From NCBI GenBank assembly GCA_025602905.1, contig JAHLKI010000038.1:1-64000 (forward strand): a DNA stretch of 64,000 nucleotides, in the 5' to 3' direction. Of the stretch, positions 1 to 8,412 are shown piece after piece. The notes beneath the pieces were generated by a model that was given only the letters and a program-made list of their open reading frames with translations, made no database searches and was not told the origin of the DNA. A program made the translations under genes and the position numbers. Source of the stretch: Phlyctochytrium arcticum. Its lineage: Eukaryota; Chytridiomycota; Chytridiomycetes; Chytridiales; Chytridiaceae. Each line of letters opens with the position of its first letter. Within the stretch, counting starts at the first letter, position 1.

Positions 1-1185
1 ATACTGGCGACGATCGCAAGACATTCCTGTGGCCAAGGGGTGGCAGGGTCGATAGACTAGATTCCCTCGGAGGTTGCTTCGGGATGCATTTGCTCCAATG
101 GCCAGCGCGGGCGACTGGAGTCTCAATGGGAACACCGAGCATGCTTGGCTGCCAGTTGCAAGTAGCGAAATGAATGCATTGGCCTTACCTTTGTTCAACA
201 CTGCAAGGAATCTCTGCTGCCTGGGTCGCATTCAAACCTAAAGAGACAACCCGACGGACGGATTCAGATTGGTTTCAAAAGTGCCGTCAGCAGCAACCCT
301 TTTTGGATTTTGGTGGGAAATCAACTACAGTCGTTACAATTCCGCTCGACCACCTACTTCCATGATTACCGCAATACAAGCTTCCCAGGGATTCTGACCA
401 GCATCTTCGGGACTATCGCACGCCGCTCAGTTTCGATTAAGAAAGTGGAATTTTCTCGTGAAGAGGCAAGATGCCTTGATGAAACACCTATAGGGTCTCG
501 GCAGTGGCACAGTTATCCATACCATATGCATGCTGCAGTCCAGCCGACTTGGAACGGAGGATCGCTCATTGTCTTTCAAATAAAGCTGAGAGAACCGTAT
601 ACCGGACACCAGCAGGAATTTATATGGCAAGCTCCCGTCGCCACTTGTTGCCACTACACGCCGATGTACAATTGCCGGAGTGTTGGCTGATGCGTCGTTT
701 AAGTTTATACAATATGAGGCCTTTTAGGAGCGCACCCCAAATCGAGAATCGGGGCAAACCAGCCTGGTGGTCCGTCGGCAATACCCGCACCCATTGGTAC
801 TTCCAGTACCAGCATCAACTCACAAGCCGAAAGATGTCATCTTTTCCCCTCATCAACCTTGGTTTTGTTATTACCAGACTCCCCTTACGATGAGCGTCTT
901 TTTTTGAACTGAACACCAATATTTTGACAGGTCGGCATGAACTCCTCTTTTATTTTACCGGGTGGGAAAAAAATTCATTGAGCAAAAGGCTTTAGACTGA
1001 CATTGACCTTCTGCTGGTTCGTCCTGACGGCAAAAAGCGCAGATTCGAGATGCCAGGCCCTGTCTGCTGAATCACGACCAAAAGTGGGTACTAGAACATA
1101 TATCATGCCCGAACGTATATTTGCAGCGTACACATCCGTAAGAAATATCGATCTGGCTCGCCATTGACGGTTGCGGACCGATGGA
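1..1185. other. No supportable gene left of the DIRS element
   Basis: Several short open frames cross this stretch (for example 310-690 on the plus strand, of which 504-893 is an overlapping alternative), but none shows a domain or motif I recognise and none can be joined into a convincing spliced gene. It may be decayed repeat or a diverged single-copy gene. There is no visible continuity between this sequence and the DNA to the right of the DIRS insertion. Confidence 0.4.
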
Positions 1186-1233
1186 GATAGACTTCATAAA
1201 TTCGTCCATCCTTGGACAGATTTCGCTCTGCAG

Positions 1234-1364
1234 AAGGCCCGGTGTCAGTGATTATGCCGTTCCCACGGCAACGAGTCTCTGTTGGTGTAATCTAATATAA
1301 CTATAAATGCTATAGAAAAGACTATAATAGTGTCCCGTTCACCCTCCCGTTTCCCTTTGCCGTT
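1234..1364 (+). repeat. DIRS left inverted terminal repeat (shared part)
   Basis: About 131 bases here match the reverse complement of 5880-6010 with few differences. The repeat lies just upstream of the gag-like ORF and includes an AT-rich core around 1290-1330. The outer left extension, 1186-1233, is not shared with the right repeat but is repeated in the internal complementary region. Confidence 0.93.
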
Positions 1365-1444
1365 TTCAGAGCAGCGAGTCTGGCAACATCGACAAGCTCT
1401 AACACAAAACTGACTACGACCCATCAACTAAACAACCTTCACCT

Positions 1445-2446
1445 ATGGCTGAAAATGCTCCTACTCAAACTAACGAAGTCGAGGCCTTGCACAATACGCT
1501 GGCAGGCCTCGGGATCTCAGTGGACGCCCTGCGTACGATCATGGCTCCCCAACAGAATACCAACACTCCTCCCAAGAAAGCTAAGTATAGACTCAATCCT
1601 TGGGACTCGGAGAATGACGACGACTCCGATGGTTCTAGCTCAGACGAAGAGCCACCTACCCACGCCGCCGAAGCCTTTAAAGCTGGACAATGGGATCTAC
1701 CCGAAGAAACTCGCAAGATCCTGGCTCCCGACGACGAAAGCGACGCCCGCCTTTCTCGCTACTACACTCGGCGTATTTTGCGTAAACAACGAGAACCTCG
1801 AGGAGGCTTCTGCAAGTCAGCCGAGCTCGATCCAGCCCTTGCAGATCTCAAAGGGAAACGCGTTGAACATACAGTGGGCGAGCTCGACAAGCAGTATGCG
1901 GATACAGAACGAGATTTCGGAGTCACCGCACGTAACGAAGCAATCCTCCTCTGGAAAGCTAACACGCTCGTCAAATTCCTCAAAGACAGTCGAGAGACCG
2001 GAGAACCTCTCGATGGCGACCAATTACTCGCTAGGGCAGAAGACTTGGCCCGTTCGTTGGAACACCAAGTCACTTACACAGCGCACCTCAAAGCCACCAC
2101 CCGCTTCAAGCGCCGCAAAGCGTTCATCTCCGGAGCTAAGATGCCCGCCGAAATCAAAGACGCAGGAGACAAAGAGCCGCTCCACAACCGTTGGCTTTTT
2201 GGCGACGACCTGGTCCAAACCTGGCGCCAAGCAAACGAGAGACGGAACACACAACAGGTTCTCTCCCTCGCTGCCAATCGAAACCGTGCGCCTACCGATG
2301 CTAGACGCCCGCAGCAACCACACCGACCCCGTGGAGGATATCGAGGTCAGGGAAACGACAGGGGCCGCGGCCGGGGCCGTGGCCAAACCAACCAACAGTA
2401 CCAAAACACCAACCAATTCCAGAACGGGAACCCGACAGCCAATTGA
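1445..2446 (+). CDS. DIRS ORF1, gag-like protein
   Basis: This is an open frame of 333 residues immediately inside the left repeat, at the position of the gag-like ORF1 of DIRS elements. The N-terminal third is acidic and Ser/Asp-rich (around residues 55-70). The middle is charged and helical, and the C-terminal 60 residues are rich in Arg, Gly, Gln and Asn (RGG-like), consistent with RNA binding. No CCHC zinc knuckle is present. The stop codon TGA at 2444-2446 overlaps the start of the next open frame, which lacks a nearby ATG, so the polymerase ORF may be reached by frameshifting or reinitiation. A 682-residue frame (1455-3503) overlaps this ORF but has no domain signature. The assignment rests on position and composition. 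Confidence 0.8.
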   Translation: MAENAPTQTNEVEALHNTLAGLGISVDALRTIMAPQQNTNTPPKKAKYRLNPWDSENDDDSDGSSSDEEPPTHAAEAFKAGQWDLPEETRKILAPDDESDARLSRYYTRRILRKQREPRGGFCKSAELDPALADLKGKRVEHTVGELDKQYADTERDFGVTARNEAILLWKANTLVKFLKDSRETGEPLDGDQLLARAEDLARSLEHQVTYTAHLKATTRFKRRKAFISGAKMPAEIKDAGDKEPLHNRWLFGDDLVQTWRQANERRNTQQVLSLAANRNRAPTDARRPQQPHRPRGGYRGQGNDRGRGRGRGQTNQQYQNTNQFQNGNPTAN

Positions 2447-3524
2447 TAGCCACACTGGAACGAGCGACTTCGCAAGGGGCGAAGCGATGGCCGCTCAGAC
2501 CAGAGCTGACCCCACGGGGGACACAGCGGTGCTGGCAGCAATGGCAGGACAGCGGAGTTGCCCCTTGGGCCAGCAGGATGATTCGGGAGGGAGTGTCAAT
2601 CGAAATTCCACCCCATACAAAGATTCGCTCATGCTCACAAAAGTTTCGTCTGGCAATGAACGATCAAATGATTCTCGACAACCAGATCAAGGAGTGGCTG
2701 GACCCGAAGGCAATAGTGGAGATCCAAGACCCCGAGGAGCGACCGCAATGCACTCTCTCAAACTTGTTCGTAGTGCACCAGCCGAACGGGAAAGCACGTC
2801 CGTGCTTGGATGTCCGACACGTGAATGCGCACATCCCATACAATCACTTCAAGATGGAAGGAATGTCTACCCTTCGGGCTTTGATCCGCCCGGGGGACAA
2901 GATGGTCAAATTGGACTTGAAGGACGCTTACAATGCCCTCGCCCTTCACGCAGCTGCTCGTCGGTTCGTGTCGTTCGAGTGGCGGGGAAAGATCTACCAA
3001 TTCTGCGTTTTACCGTTCGGACTGAGCAACGCACCGCGGATATTCTCCAAGCTGATGCGAGCAGCACTGACACCCCTGCGCGAGAAGGGGATCCGCCTAG
3101 TGTTTTACCTCGACGACATACTGATACTCGGACGGACCAAGGAGGAAACAACGACGGCACTCGAGGAGGTGACGTCACAGCTGTTGCGGTTGGGTTTCAC
3201 CATCAACCTGGCCAAATCGGTTCTACAACCAACCGAGACCATCCAATTCCTCGGATTCCAGGTCAACTCGAGGAATATGACGTTGACGCTGCCCAAAGAC
3301 AAGGTCCGGTCCATCCGGAGAATGACCGACCAAGCAATTCTAAACCAGGAAATGACGGTCCGCCGCCTGGCGTCGCTGATTGGGGTGCTCAACAGTACGG
3401 CGCAGGCGGTCCGCCCCGCGCTGCTCCAGCTCCGTCACTTGCAACGGGGAGCAGAATCGTGGCTTACGGAAAGAGGGCCGCTGGGACGCGTCGATACTAC
3501 TGAGCAAAGAGGCTCTCACGGAAC
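2443..3524 (+). pseudogene. DIRS reverse transcriptase, 5' part of a broken RT/RNase H ORF
   Basis: The frame encodes a reverse transcriptase of the DIRS/gypsy-related type. A conserved LPFGLSNAP motif sits at about 3010-3036, and the catalytic YLDD motif (two of the three catalytic aspartates) is encoded at about 3106-3117. The palm and thumb regions are intact to about 3470. Near 3476-3480 a run of G and C carries one base too many, shifting the frame. A few codons later a solo LTR interrupts the gene after base 3524. The frame has no ATG near its start; the first in-frame ATG is near 2575. Downstream RNase H and methyltransferase-like regions continue from 3781 in another frame. The lesions make this copy inactive on its own. 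Confidence 0.88.
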
Positions 3525-3780
3525 TGTGACAAGCTGAGCTAGTCAGTATGTTTACATCTGTGCTTCACGCGTCGCGCGTCGTGTACGCGTTCCTATTACT
3601 ATGCCGTTGACCGTCCTTTTCATCTGATAGTTAGCGGTAGCCTTTTGTACATAGTCTTCCCCTGTATATAGTCTTGGTCCTCTGGACATCCCCTGCTTTT
3701 CTCTGGCTTTATTCTACCCATTGAATTTTACTAAGACATAAGTTAAGCCCAACAACACTGAACCAACGAGTCCTGTTTTA
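3525..3780 (+). mobile_element. Solo LTR (about 256 bp) nested inside the DIRS element
   Basis: The insertion begins TGTGACAAG and ends CCTGTTTTA, and it is flanked on both sides by GGAAC (3520-3524 and 3781-3785), a perfect 5-bp target duplication typical of integrase-mediated LTR retrotransposon insertion. Removing it together with one repeat copy rejoins the RT and RNase H coding segments across the break. It holds no ORF. It has a TATA-like stretch at about 3663 and a GC-rich imperfect palindrome at 3568-3592. The 3' terminus is TA rather than the canonical CA. A single LTR without internal sequence is the usual result of recombination between the two LTRs of a full element. Confidence 0.85.
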
Positions 3781-4640
3781 GGAACTAACGTGGTGGCGCG
3801 ATTCACTACGGACTTGGAACGGAGAATGCATCATTCCACAGGCGACGGACGAGACGCTGACAACTACGACCGACGCGTCCAGTCGCGCATGGGGATTCAC
3901 CAATTCCACGAACCAGGAGACCAGCGGATTTTGGTCGATATGGGAGCGCCAACAGAGTTCGAACTACCGAGAGCTGAAGACAATCTTGTTCGCGCTACAG
4001 ATTCACCGGGAACAATGGCGCGGAAAAACAGTCCGTCTGAGAACAGACAACACGACGGCGCTAGCGTACGTCAACAACCAAGGGGGTACCCGGTCCCCGC
4101 TCTTACTAGGCATTGCGAAACAGATCGGCACGATCTGCATGGAACGGAACATTCGACTGATAGCTCAGTTCATTCCTGGGAAGGAGAACGTTCACGCGGA
4201 TCGCTTGAGTCGAATAACTTGGGACAGGAACGCATGGCAACTCCACCCTGTCGCATTCCAGACGATTCAAGCAGTATACGGAACTCGAACGATCGATCTT
4301 TTTGCCGACCGCCTGAACCGCCAGCGTCCCCGATTCTTCAGCTGGCGCCCAGATCCGGAAGCGGAAGGCACGGACGCCCTGGCCCAGAAATGGCCAACTA
4401 CGGGAGCGTACGCCAATCCACCGTGGATCCTCATCCCGGACGTCCTCCGTATTCTCCAACAACAACGCGTGCGGGAACTGGTACTGATAACTCCCCGCTG
4501 GCCGGGCCAGGCGTGGTGGCCGGAGCTCTTGCGCCTGAGCGTAGCGCCGCCCCTAGCGATCAAGGCTCACCACAGCTTGTTCCGACCGGTACAACAGGGA
4601 TTCGCACAAGGAGTGGGTCCCGCCAGTTGGGACTCCGTCG
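3781..4640 (+). pseudogene. DIRS RNase H and methyltransferase-like domains, 3' part of the broken ORF
   Basis: Just after the solo LTR the coding resumes with a Trp-Trp motif and then an RNase H domain, with catalytic-type acidic residues in the TDAS (about 3858) and RTDNT (about 4040) segments. It is followed by a region starting IDLFADRLN (about 4280) that corresponds to the N6-adenine methyltransferase-like domain of DIRS elements. That region contains an NPPW motif near 4417, the hallmark of this methylase family. The frame stays open to 4831 but overlaps the recombinase ORF in its last part. Relative to the upstream RT frame it is displaced by one base because of the frameshift near 3478. 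Confidence 0.85.
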
Positions 4641-4641
4641 C

Positions 4642-5718
4642 ATGGAACTTATCCGGGCGGCCAAATTACACGAGGGCCTCTCGCCCGCCGCCGCAGCCCT
4701 TCTCTCAGAGGAGGTTAGGCCAAAGACTAGACGGAACAAGGACTCGAATTGGGGCAAATACAGTGCTTGGTGCCTCGAGAAGGGGCACGATCCAAGCAAA
4801 TACGATGTCCCTGTCGCGGTCAATTTCTTGATGGATATGGCGAATACGCACACATTCAACTCCCTGCGTAACTACTCGAGCACCATATCCTCTACCTGGC
4901 TGCGTCTTCACCCGACGCGACCGCAGCTGGGGCGGACGCCCACCATGACCGATCTCCTACGCCGACTACAGGATCGAACCGCGCGCCCGCGGCTTCCTCC
5001 GCCAACTTGGGACCCCATGATAATTTTGGACCACTTGCGGACTTCACCACTACCACAAGACTTACCGCTGGATGTATTGACAAAACGGACAGCGTTTTTA
5101 GTGAGTCTTTGCTCACTGTGGCGCCCACGATCGGACGTGGCAAGGATTTTGTATGAGGGGATGCGCTTTCAACCGCGCAACAAAATTCGAGCCACATCGG
5201 AGCCTGATTGGAGGACGTGGCCGTTAGACGAGGCCTTAGAGGGGGTCCATTTTCAAGCATTTAAGGTGAAAGAAGGACTCGAGAAACGACGCTACTTGCG
5301 CGCGTGGCCGGCGGATATTCGGATATGCCCGGTACACCACCTATTCCTCCTTCTCCGTCGTACTGAGGACCGCCGCCCGACACCCCATCCGACCTCGCAC
5401 ATTTTCTTGATTACTCGGGCCCCATACCGGGAAGCCTCCGGAGACACAATTGCCAACTGGATTCGAGAAATTATTGCGGCGCCGCCCCACTCTATCCGCG
5501 GGGTATCTTCTTCCGCCGCATGGCTCCGCGGTGCCGCCATCGATAGGGTGTTTGCCGCGGCAAACTGGAGTGAGCGTAGCCGCACGTTTTACCGTCACTA
5601 CCTGCGCGAGGTACCGCAACACCCACCGGTCCCGCCCCTCAGCCATTCGGGCCGACAGATCGATGAGTCCGGGGATGTGGAACATGCCATTCTGGCCGGA
5701 TCTACGAACTATCACTGA
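4642..5718 (+). CDS. DIRS tyrosine recombinase
   Basis: This is a tyrosine recombinase that would replace the DDE integrase in DIRS elements. Taking the ATG at 4642 gives 358 residues. An N-terminal SAM-like/core-binding region is followed by the catalytic domain with Arg161 or Arg163 (WRPR, 5119-5130), the HxxR motif His283/Arg286 (5488-5499) and the nucleophile Tyr317 in FYRHY (5590-5592). All four catalytic positions are present, so the enzyme may still be functional. The frame is open from 3790, overlapping the RNase H/methyltransferase segment, so the true start is uncertain. The stop lies in the internal complementary region. Confidence 0.9.
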   Translation: MELIRAAKLHEGLSPAAAALLSEEVRPKTRRNKDSNWGKYSAWCLEKGHDPSKYDVPVAVNFLMDMANTHTFNSLRNYSSTISSTWLRLHPTRPQLGRTPTMTDLLRRLQDRTARPRLPPPTWDPMIILDHLRTSPLPQDLPLDVLTKRTAFLVSLCSLWRPRSDVARILYEGMRFQPRNKIRATSEPDWRTWPLDEALEGVHFQAFKVKEGLEKRRYLRAWPADIRICPVHHLFLLLRRTEDRRPTPHPTSHIFLITRAPYREASGDTIANWIREIIAAPPHSIRGVSSSAAWLRGAAIDRVFAAANWSERSRTFYRHYLREVPQHPPVPPLSHSGRQIDESGDVEHAILAGSTNYH

Positions 5719-5819
5719 CACCGGGCCTTCTGCAGAGCGAAATCTGTCCAAGGATGGACGAATTTATGAAGTCTATCCGTAAGACGGATGAGCTCTAAAA
5801 AGGCCCGGTGGATGTGATT
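5711..5819. repeat. DIRS internal complementary region
   Basis: Positions 5711-5777 are an exact reverse complement of the element's left end (1186-1252). Positions 5776-5819 are the reverse complement of the right end (5991-6034) with two mismatches. The two halves meet at about 5776-5777, which marks the predicted junction of the circular intermediate. The stop codon of the recombinase ORF (5716-5718) falls inside this region, as is usual in DIRS elements. Confidence 0.93.
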
Positions 5820-5879
5820 CCCTCCCACGACCATATTCAAGTCGCTCAACCCACCACTACTAGGATCTACCTGCTCTTC

Positions 5880-6010
5880 AACGGCAAAGGGAAACGGGAG
5901 GGTGAACGGGACACTATTATAGTCTTTTCTATAGCATTTATAGTTATATTAGAAAACACCAACAGAGACTCGTTGCCGTGGGAACGGCATAATCACATCC
6001 ACCGGGCCTT
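5880..6010 (-). repeat. DIRS right inverted terminal repeat (shared part)
   Basis: This is the inverted partner of 1234-1364. The terminal extension 6011-6034 completes the right end and is repeated, inverted, in the internal complementary region. Confidence 0.92.
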
Positions 6011-6034
6011 CCTAGAGCTCATCCGTCTTACGGA

Positions 6035-6466
6035 CGGATGGTCATAAAAGTAAATTGTTGGCTCTCTAACTTTACTTCCTAGGGAATCTTTCGGTTGCCG
6101 ACCTGGAGCTATGTTCTTAGAGGTTCTTGATGTTGTCCCGGGTGAGAGTTTGTGACATGCTTTTCATTCAGTGCATTTCGACTGTCATGACCCATTCGAT
6201 TGCCAATCACCAAAACTCTGCCTGATGCACAGTACTTCACTTCCGTAATGCGACCCTTCATCTCTTGCTCCTCGGGATCCCCCAAATGATCGCCAACGCG
6301 CACCCAGTAGCATGAAGAAATGTAGTCCATCGTCGGTCGGGGGTTACGGCATGACCAGTTACAAAGAGTTTGAGAGAAACGTCAAGCACCTCTTCGGCGG
6401 AACTACAAAAGTCATAGAGCCGAGGCTTATCGATCATCTACGTAAGTTCCACGTTTAACTTCATGC
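6035..6466. other. Spacer between two mobile elements
   Basis: A 73-codon open frame on the minus strand (6109-6330, starting with ATG) contains a short Val/Gly-rich stretch but matches no family I know. Nothing else is supportable. This is the target DNA into which the gag-only element inserted, and it continues at 8413. Confidence 0.35.
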
Positions 6467-6471
6467 TATCC

Positions 6472-6805
6472 TGTAGCGGGTTCGTGGTTTGATGAGTGAC
6501 TGCGCTACTGCGCTGCTGCGCAACGCGTCGCGCAGTACATCTTAGTGTCCTAGTGTCTCGGTGTCTTGGTGTCTTGGTGTTCCAGCCAACCACCGACGAC
6601 CTTTACACGTGATGTCTTTTTTTCTTCCTTTTTCTTCTGTATAAAAGCACGTCTCGCATCTGTATTCTTGTTCTTGACACTTTTCTCTTCCTCTGCGAGA
6701 ATACACTACCCGAACTCACCGCGGCCTGGGAAGCCGCATATCTGTCCATTGTCTCTCTCTCCCTCTCTCTCTTTCTTTCTAGTAGCCGACCCCGATCCCA
6801 CTGCA
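6472..6805 (+). repeat. Left LTR of the gag-only element
   Basis: This is a 334-base LTR with TG and CA termini. U3 contains direct CTGCGC repeats and a GC-rich palindrome (6500-6537), then GTGTC-type repeats (6544-6579), a TATAAAA box at 6640-6646 and a CT-rich tract (6749-6780). The first 102 bases recur inverted at the right end of the element. Confidence 0.82.
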
Positions 6806-6813
6806 TGGTAGCA
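6806..6813 (+). promoter_or_regulatory. Primer binding site, tRNA-iMet type
   Basis: TGGTAGCA directly abuts the CA end of the LTR. It matches the complement of the 3' end of initiator tRNA-Met, the commonest primer of fungal LTR retrotransposons. Only eight bases agree clearly, so the tRNA identity is an inference. Confidence 0.6.
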
Positions 6814-6874
6814 CTCCTTGTTGCTTACTAGAACCTCAATACTACCTTCCTCCTTTGTCTCTTCCTACTGCACG

Positions 6875-8329
6875 ATGGGACCCAGCAACAACCGCTCCGC
6901 CAAAGCCAAAGGAAAAGGCAAAGCAACTGACGAAGGCACCTCAGACTCTGGAGAGCCCGCTCAGACGGGAAAAGTCACTTACGCTGCTGCTGCCGCCGCC
7001 ACTTCCGTTCAGGAAGAAGGAGGAAAAGCGGGCGGATTGACCAACCCCGAGAAAACTGCAGCTACGGCTCCCCACCAAGACCCCCACGCTGGCGGCGACG
7101 ACATGGATGTCGACCAACCCCAGAAGGACGTGGCGGGCACCGGGTCAACCAACCCACACACCAGCGCAGGCTCAGCCAGCCTTCCGCAGGAAATGGCTAG
7201 AATGTCCTTGTCTGGACACGCCACGCCCAAGCAAACGCTTTTGTTTGGTGGTCAGAACCCGTTCAGCGCTGCCGACTTGCAACGTATGATGTCCGAGCTC
7301 TCTTCCTTGAAGGGGCAGGTGGCGTCGTTGGAAGCCGAGAAAGCAGCCCAGACAGCCTCTGGTGGTGAAAACCGTGACCATCAACAGGGTACTTCATCCT
7401 CCTTCCAGTTGGATGAAAGAAAGACCCTCCAGCGTCGGGCTGCACAGGCATGCTTTTCCGGTGAAGTAGGTGAAGGGGGCGCCACGGCTATCCGTGACTT
7501 TCTTCAAAAGCACTACGACTACCTGGATAAGTCCCTCGCCACCCCCGATGAACGATGCGGCGACTCCTTCGTGGACTACATCGGCCGAGCACTTGAGGGT
7601 ACGGCGAAGGACTGGTTTACTTCGATGACACCGAGGGAACGCCCTCGGACCCGTCAGGAGTTCGAAGTTATGCTGCGGGACCGCTTTGAGCCGAAGAACC
7701 CCCGCGAATCCATCCTCGCTAACCTGCGCGAATTGACGTGCAGGAACTATTCGACCTACTTAGCCGAATTCAACAAGCTGACCGCGCAACTGACGGCCAG
7801 TGGAGGACGCGAGCACGTCGATGGGGAGGAGATTCGGCGGTACTTCCGCGACGGTCTCGAGCGCGGTGGCCCGTTCTGGTCTTTACTCGTGAAACATGTT
7901 TTCGGGGGTAATCGAGGGTCAAGCTTAACCCAAATCCAAACCGCCGCCGCCCAACACTTGCAAGACTGGGGATGCAACTCCGATGGGGAATATCTCGCTA
8001 TCGCTGGCGCACCCATTGACAGAAAGGGAAAGGGACCTGCCACCGCCACCACTGAGCTCAATCAGCCAGCCAAGAGCGGGGGAGGAAAGAGCCCCAAATC
8101 CAATGTCAGCGCAGCGAATGTCAGCAACCGCGGCAAACCCTACAACCGCGGCAACCCCACCTCCGGACTCTCCAGCTCCAAGGGCAAGGACAGCGACAAG
8201 AGGCCCGCCAAGAAGAACCCCAATGACCAACATAACGGGAATGATCCCCGGATGCATTGTTACATTTGTGGGCTTAGCGGCAACCACTGGACCGCTCGCT
8301 GCCCTGACACCAAGACACCGAGACACTAG
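6875..8329 (+). CDS. Gag protein with zinc knuckle, truncated at the inverted end
   Basis: The product is a 484-residue Ty3/gypsy-type Gag, starting at the first ATG after the primer binding site. The N-terminal 130 residues are low complexity (Ala, Gly, Lys, Pro). The central region (about residues 180-340) resembles the retrotransposon gag capsid domain, with aromatic/charged blocks such as AKDWF and the FEVMLRDRFEP segment. Near the C-terminus, a CX2CX5HX4C zinc knuckle (about 8260-8304) would bind RNA; one spacer is a residue longer than the classic form. The last six codons and the stop are encoded by the inverted U3 copy, so the ORF was cut exactly where the inverted repeat begins and any pol reading frame is lost. 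Confidence 0.85.
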   Translation: MGPSNNRSAKAKGKGKATDEGTSDSGEPAQTGKVTYAAAAAATSVQEEGGKAGGLTNPEKTAATAPHQDPHAGGDDMDVDQPQKDVAGTGSTNPHTSAGSASLPQEMARMSLSGHATPKQTLLFGGQNPFSAADLQRMMSELSSLKGQVASLEAEKAAQTASGGENRDHQQGTSSSFQLDERKTLQRRAAQACFSGEVGEGGATAIRDFLQKHYDYLDKSLATPDERCGDSFVDYIGRALEGTAKDWFTSMTPRERPRTRQEFEVMLRDRFEPKNPRESILANLRELTCRNYSTYLAEFNKLTAQLTASGGREHVDGEEIRRYFRDGLERGGPFWSLLVKHVFGGNRGSSLTQIQTAAAQHLQDWGCNSDGEYLAIAGAPIDRKGKGPATATTELNQPAKSGGGKSPKSNVSAANVSNRGKPYNRGNPTSGLSSSKGKDSDKRPAKKNPNDQHNGNDPRMHCYICGLSGNHWTARCPDTKTPRH

Positions 8330-8407
8330 GACACTAAGATGTACTGCGCGACGCGTTGCGCAGCAGCGCAGTAGCGCAGTCACTCATCAAACCACGAACC
8401 CGCTACA
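8306..8407 (-). repeat. Inverted copy of the LTR's U3 end
   Basis: All 102 bases are the reverse complement of 6472-6573. The homology stops abruptly at the gag side (GACACC...), with a short GACACCAAG-type similarity that could have served as microhomology for template switching. Confidence 0.9.
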
Positions 8408-8412
8408 TATCC

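Larger units (their letters stand above)
1186..6034 (+). mobile_element. DIRS-type tyrosine-recombinase retrotransposon, about 4.85 kb
   Basis: The element carries all structural hallmarks of DIRS elements. It has long inverted terminal repeats (1234-1364 against 5880-6010). It has an internal complementary region at 5711-5819 whose two halves are the reverse complements of the outer left end (1186-1252) and outer right end (5991-6034). Its coding order is gag-like ORF, reverse transcriptase, RNase H, methyltransferase-like domain and tyrosine recombinase, with no DDE integrase and no flanking target duplication. In known DIRS elements the complementary region aligns the two ends so that a circular intermediate can form, which the recombinase then inserts. 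This copy is broken: the RT/RNase H frame has a one-base frameshift near 3478 and a solo LTR inserted at 3525-3780. The gag and recombinase frames remain open. The ends were set by where homology to the internal region stops, so they are uncertain by 2-3 bases. Confidence 0.93.
6472..8407 (+). mobile_element. Gag-only LTR-type retroelement with inverted U3 ends
   Basis: The element is bounded by the 5-bp duplication TATCC (6467-6471 and 8408-8412). It begins TGTAGCGGG and ends CCCGCTACA. The left side is a normal-looking LTR (6472-6805, TG...CA, TATA box at 6640) followed at once by TGGTAGCA, which fits a primer binding site for initiator tRNA-Met. A gag ORF follows. Instead of a second direct LTR, the right end (8306-8407) is a 102-base inverted copy of the first part of the left LTR (6472-6573). 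Protease, RT and integrase are absent. Both termini are therefore U3 ends, yet the insertion has the footprint of an integrase. It is a non-autonomous derivative, probably mobilised in trans. Confidence 0.88.

Noticed and set aside
1455..3503. 682-codon open frame across the DIRS gag and RT region
   Set aside because: It overlaps two frames with recognisable DIRS proteins, has no domain of its own and an amino-acid mix typical of an out-of-frame reading.
5711..5819. Terminator or hairpin RNA after the recombinase ORF
   Set aside because: The sequence is fully explained as the DIRS internal complementary region matching both element ends.
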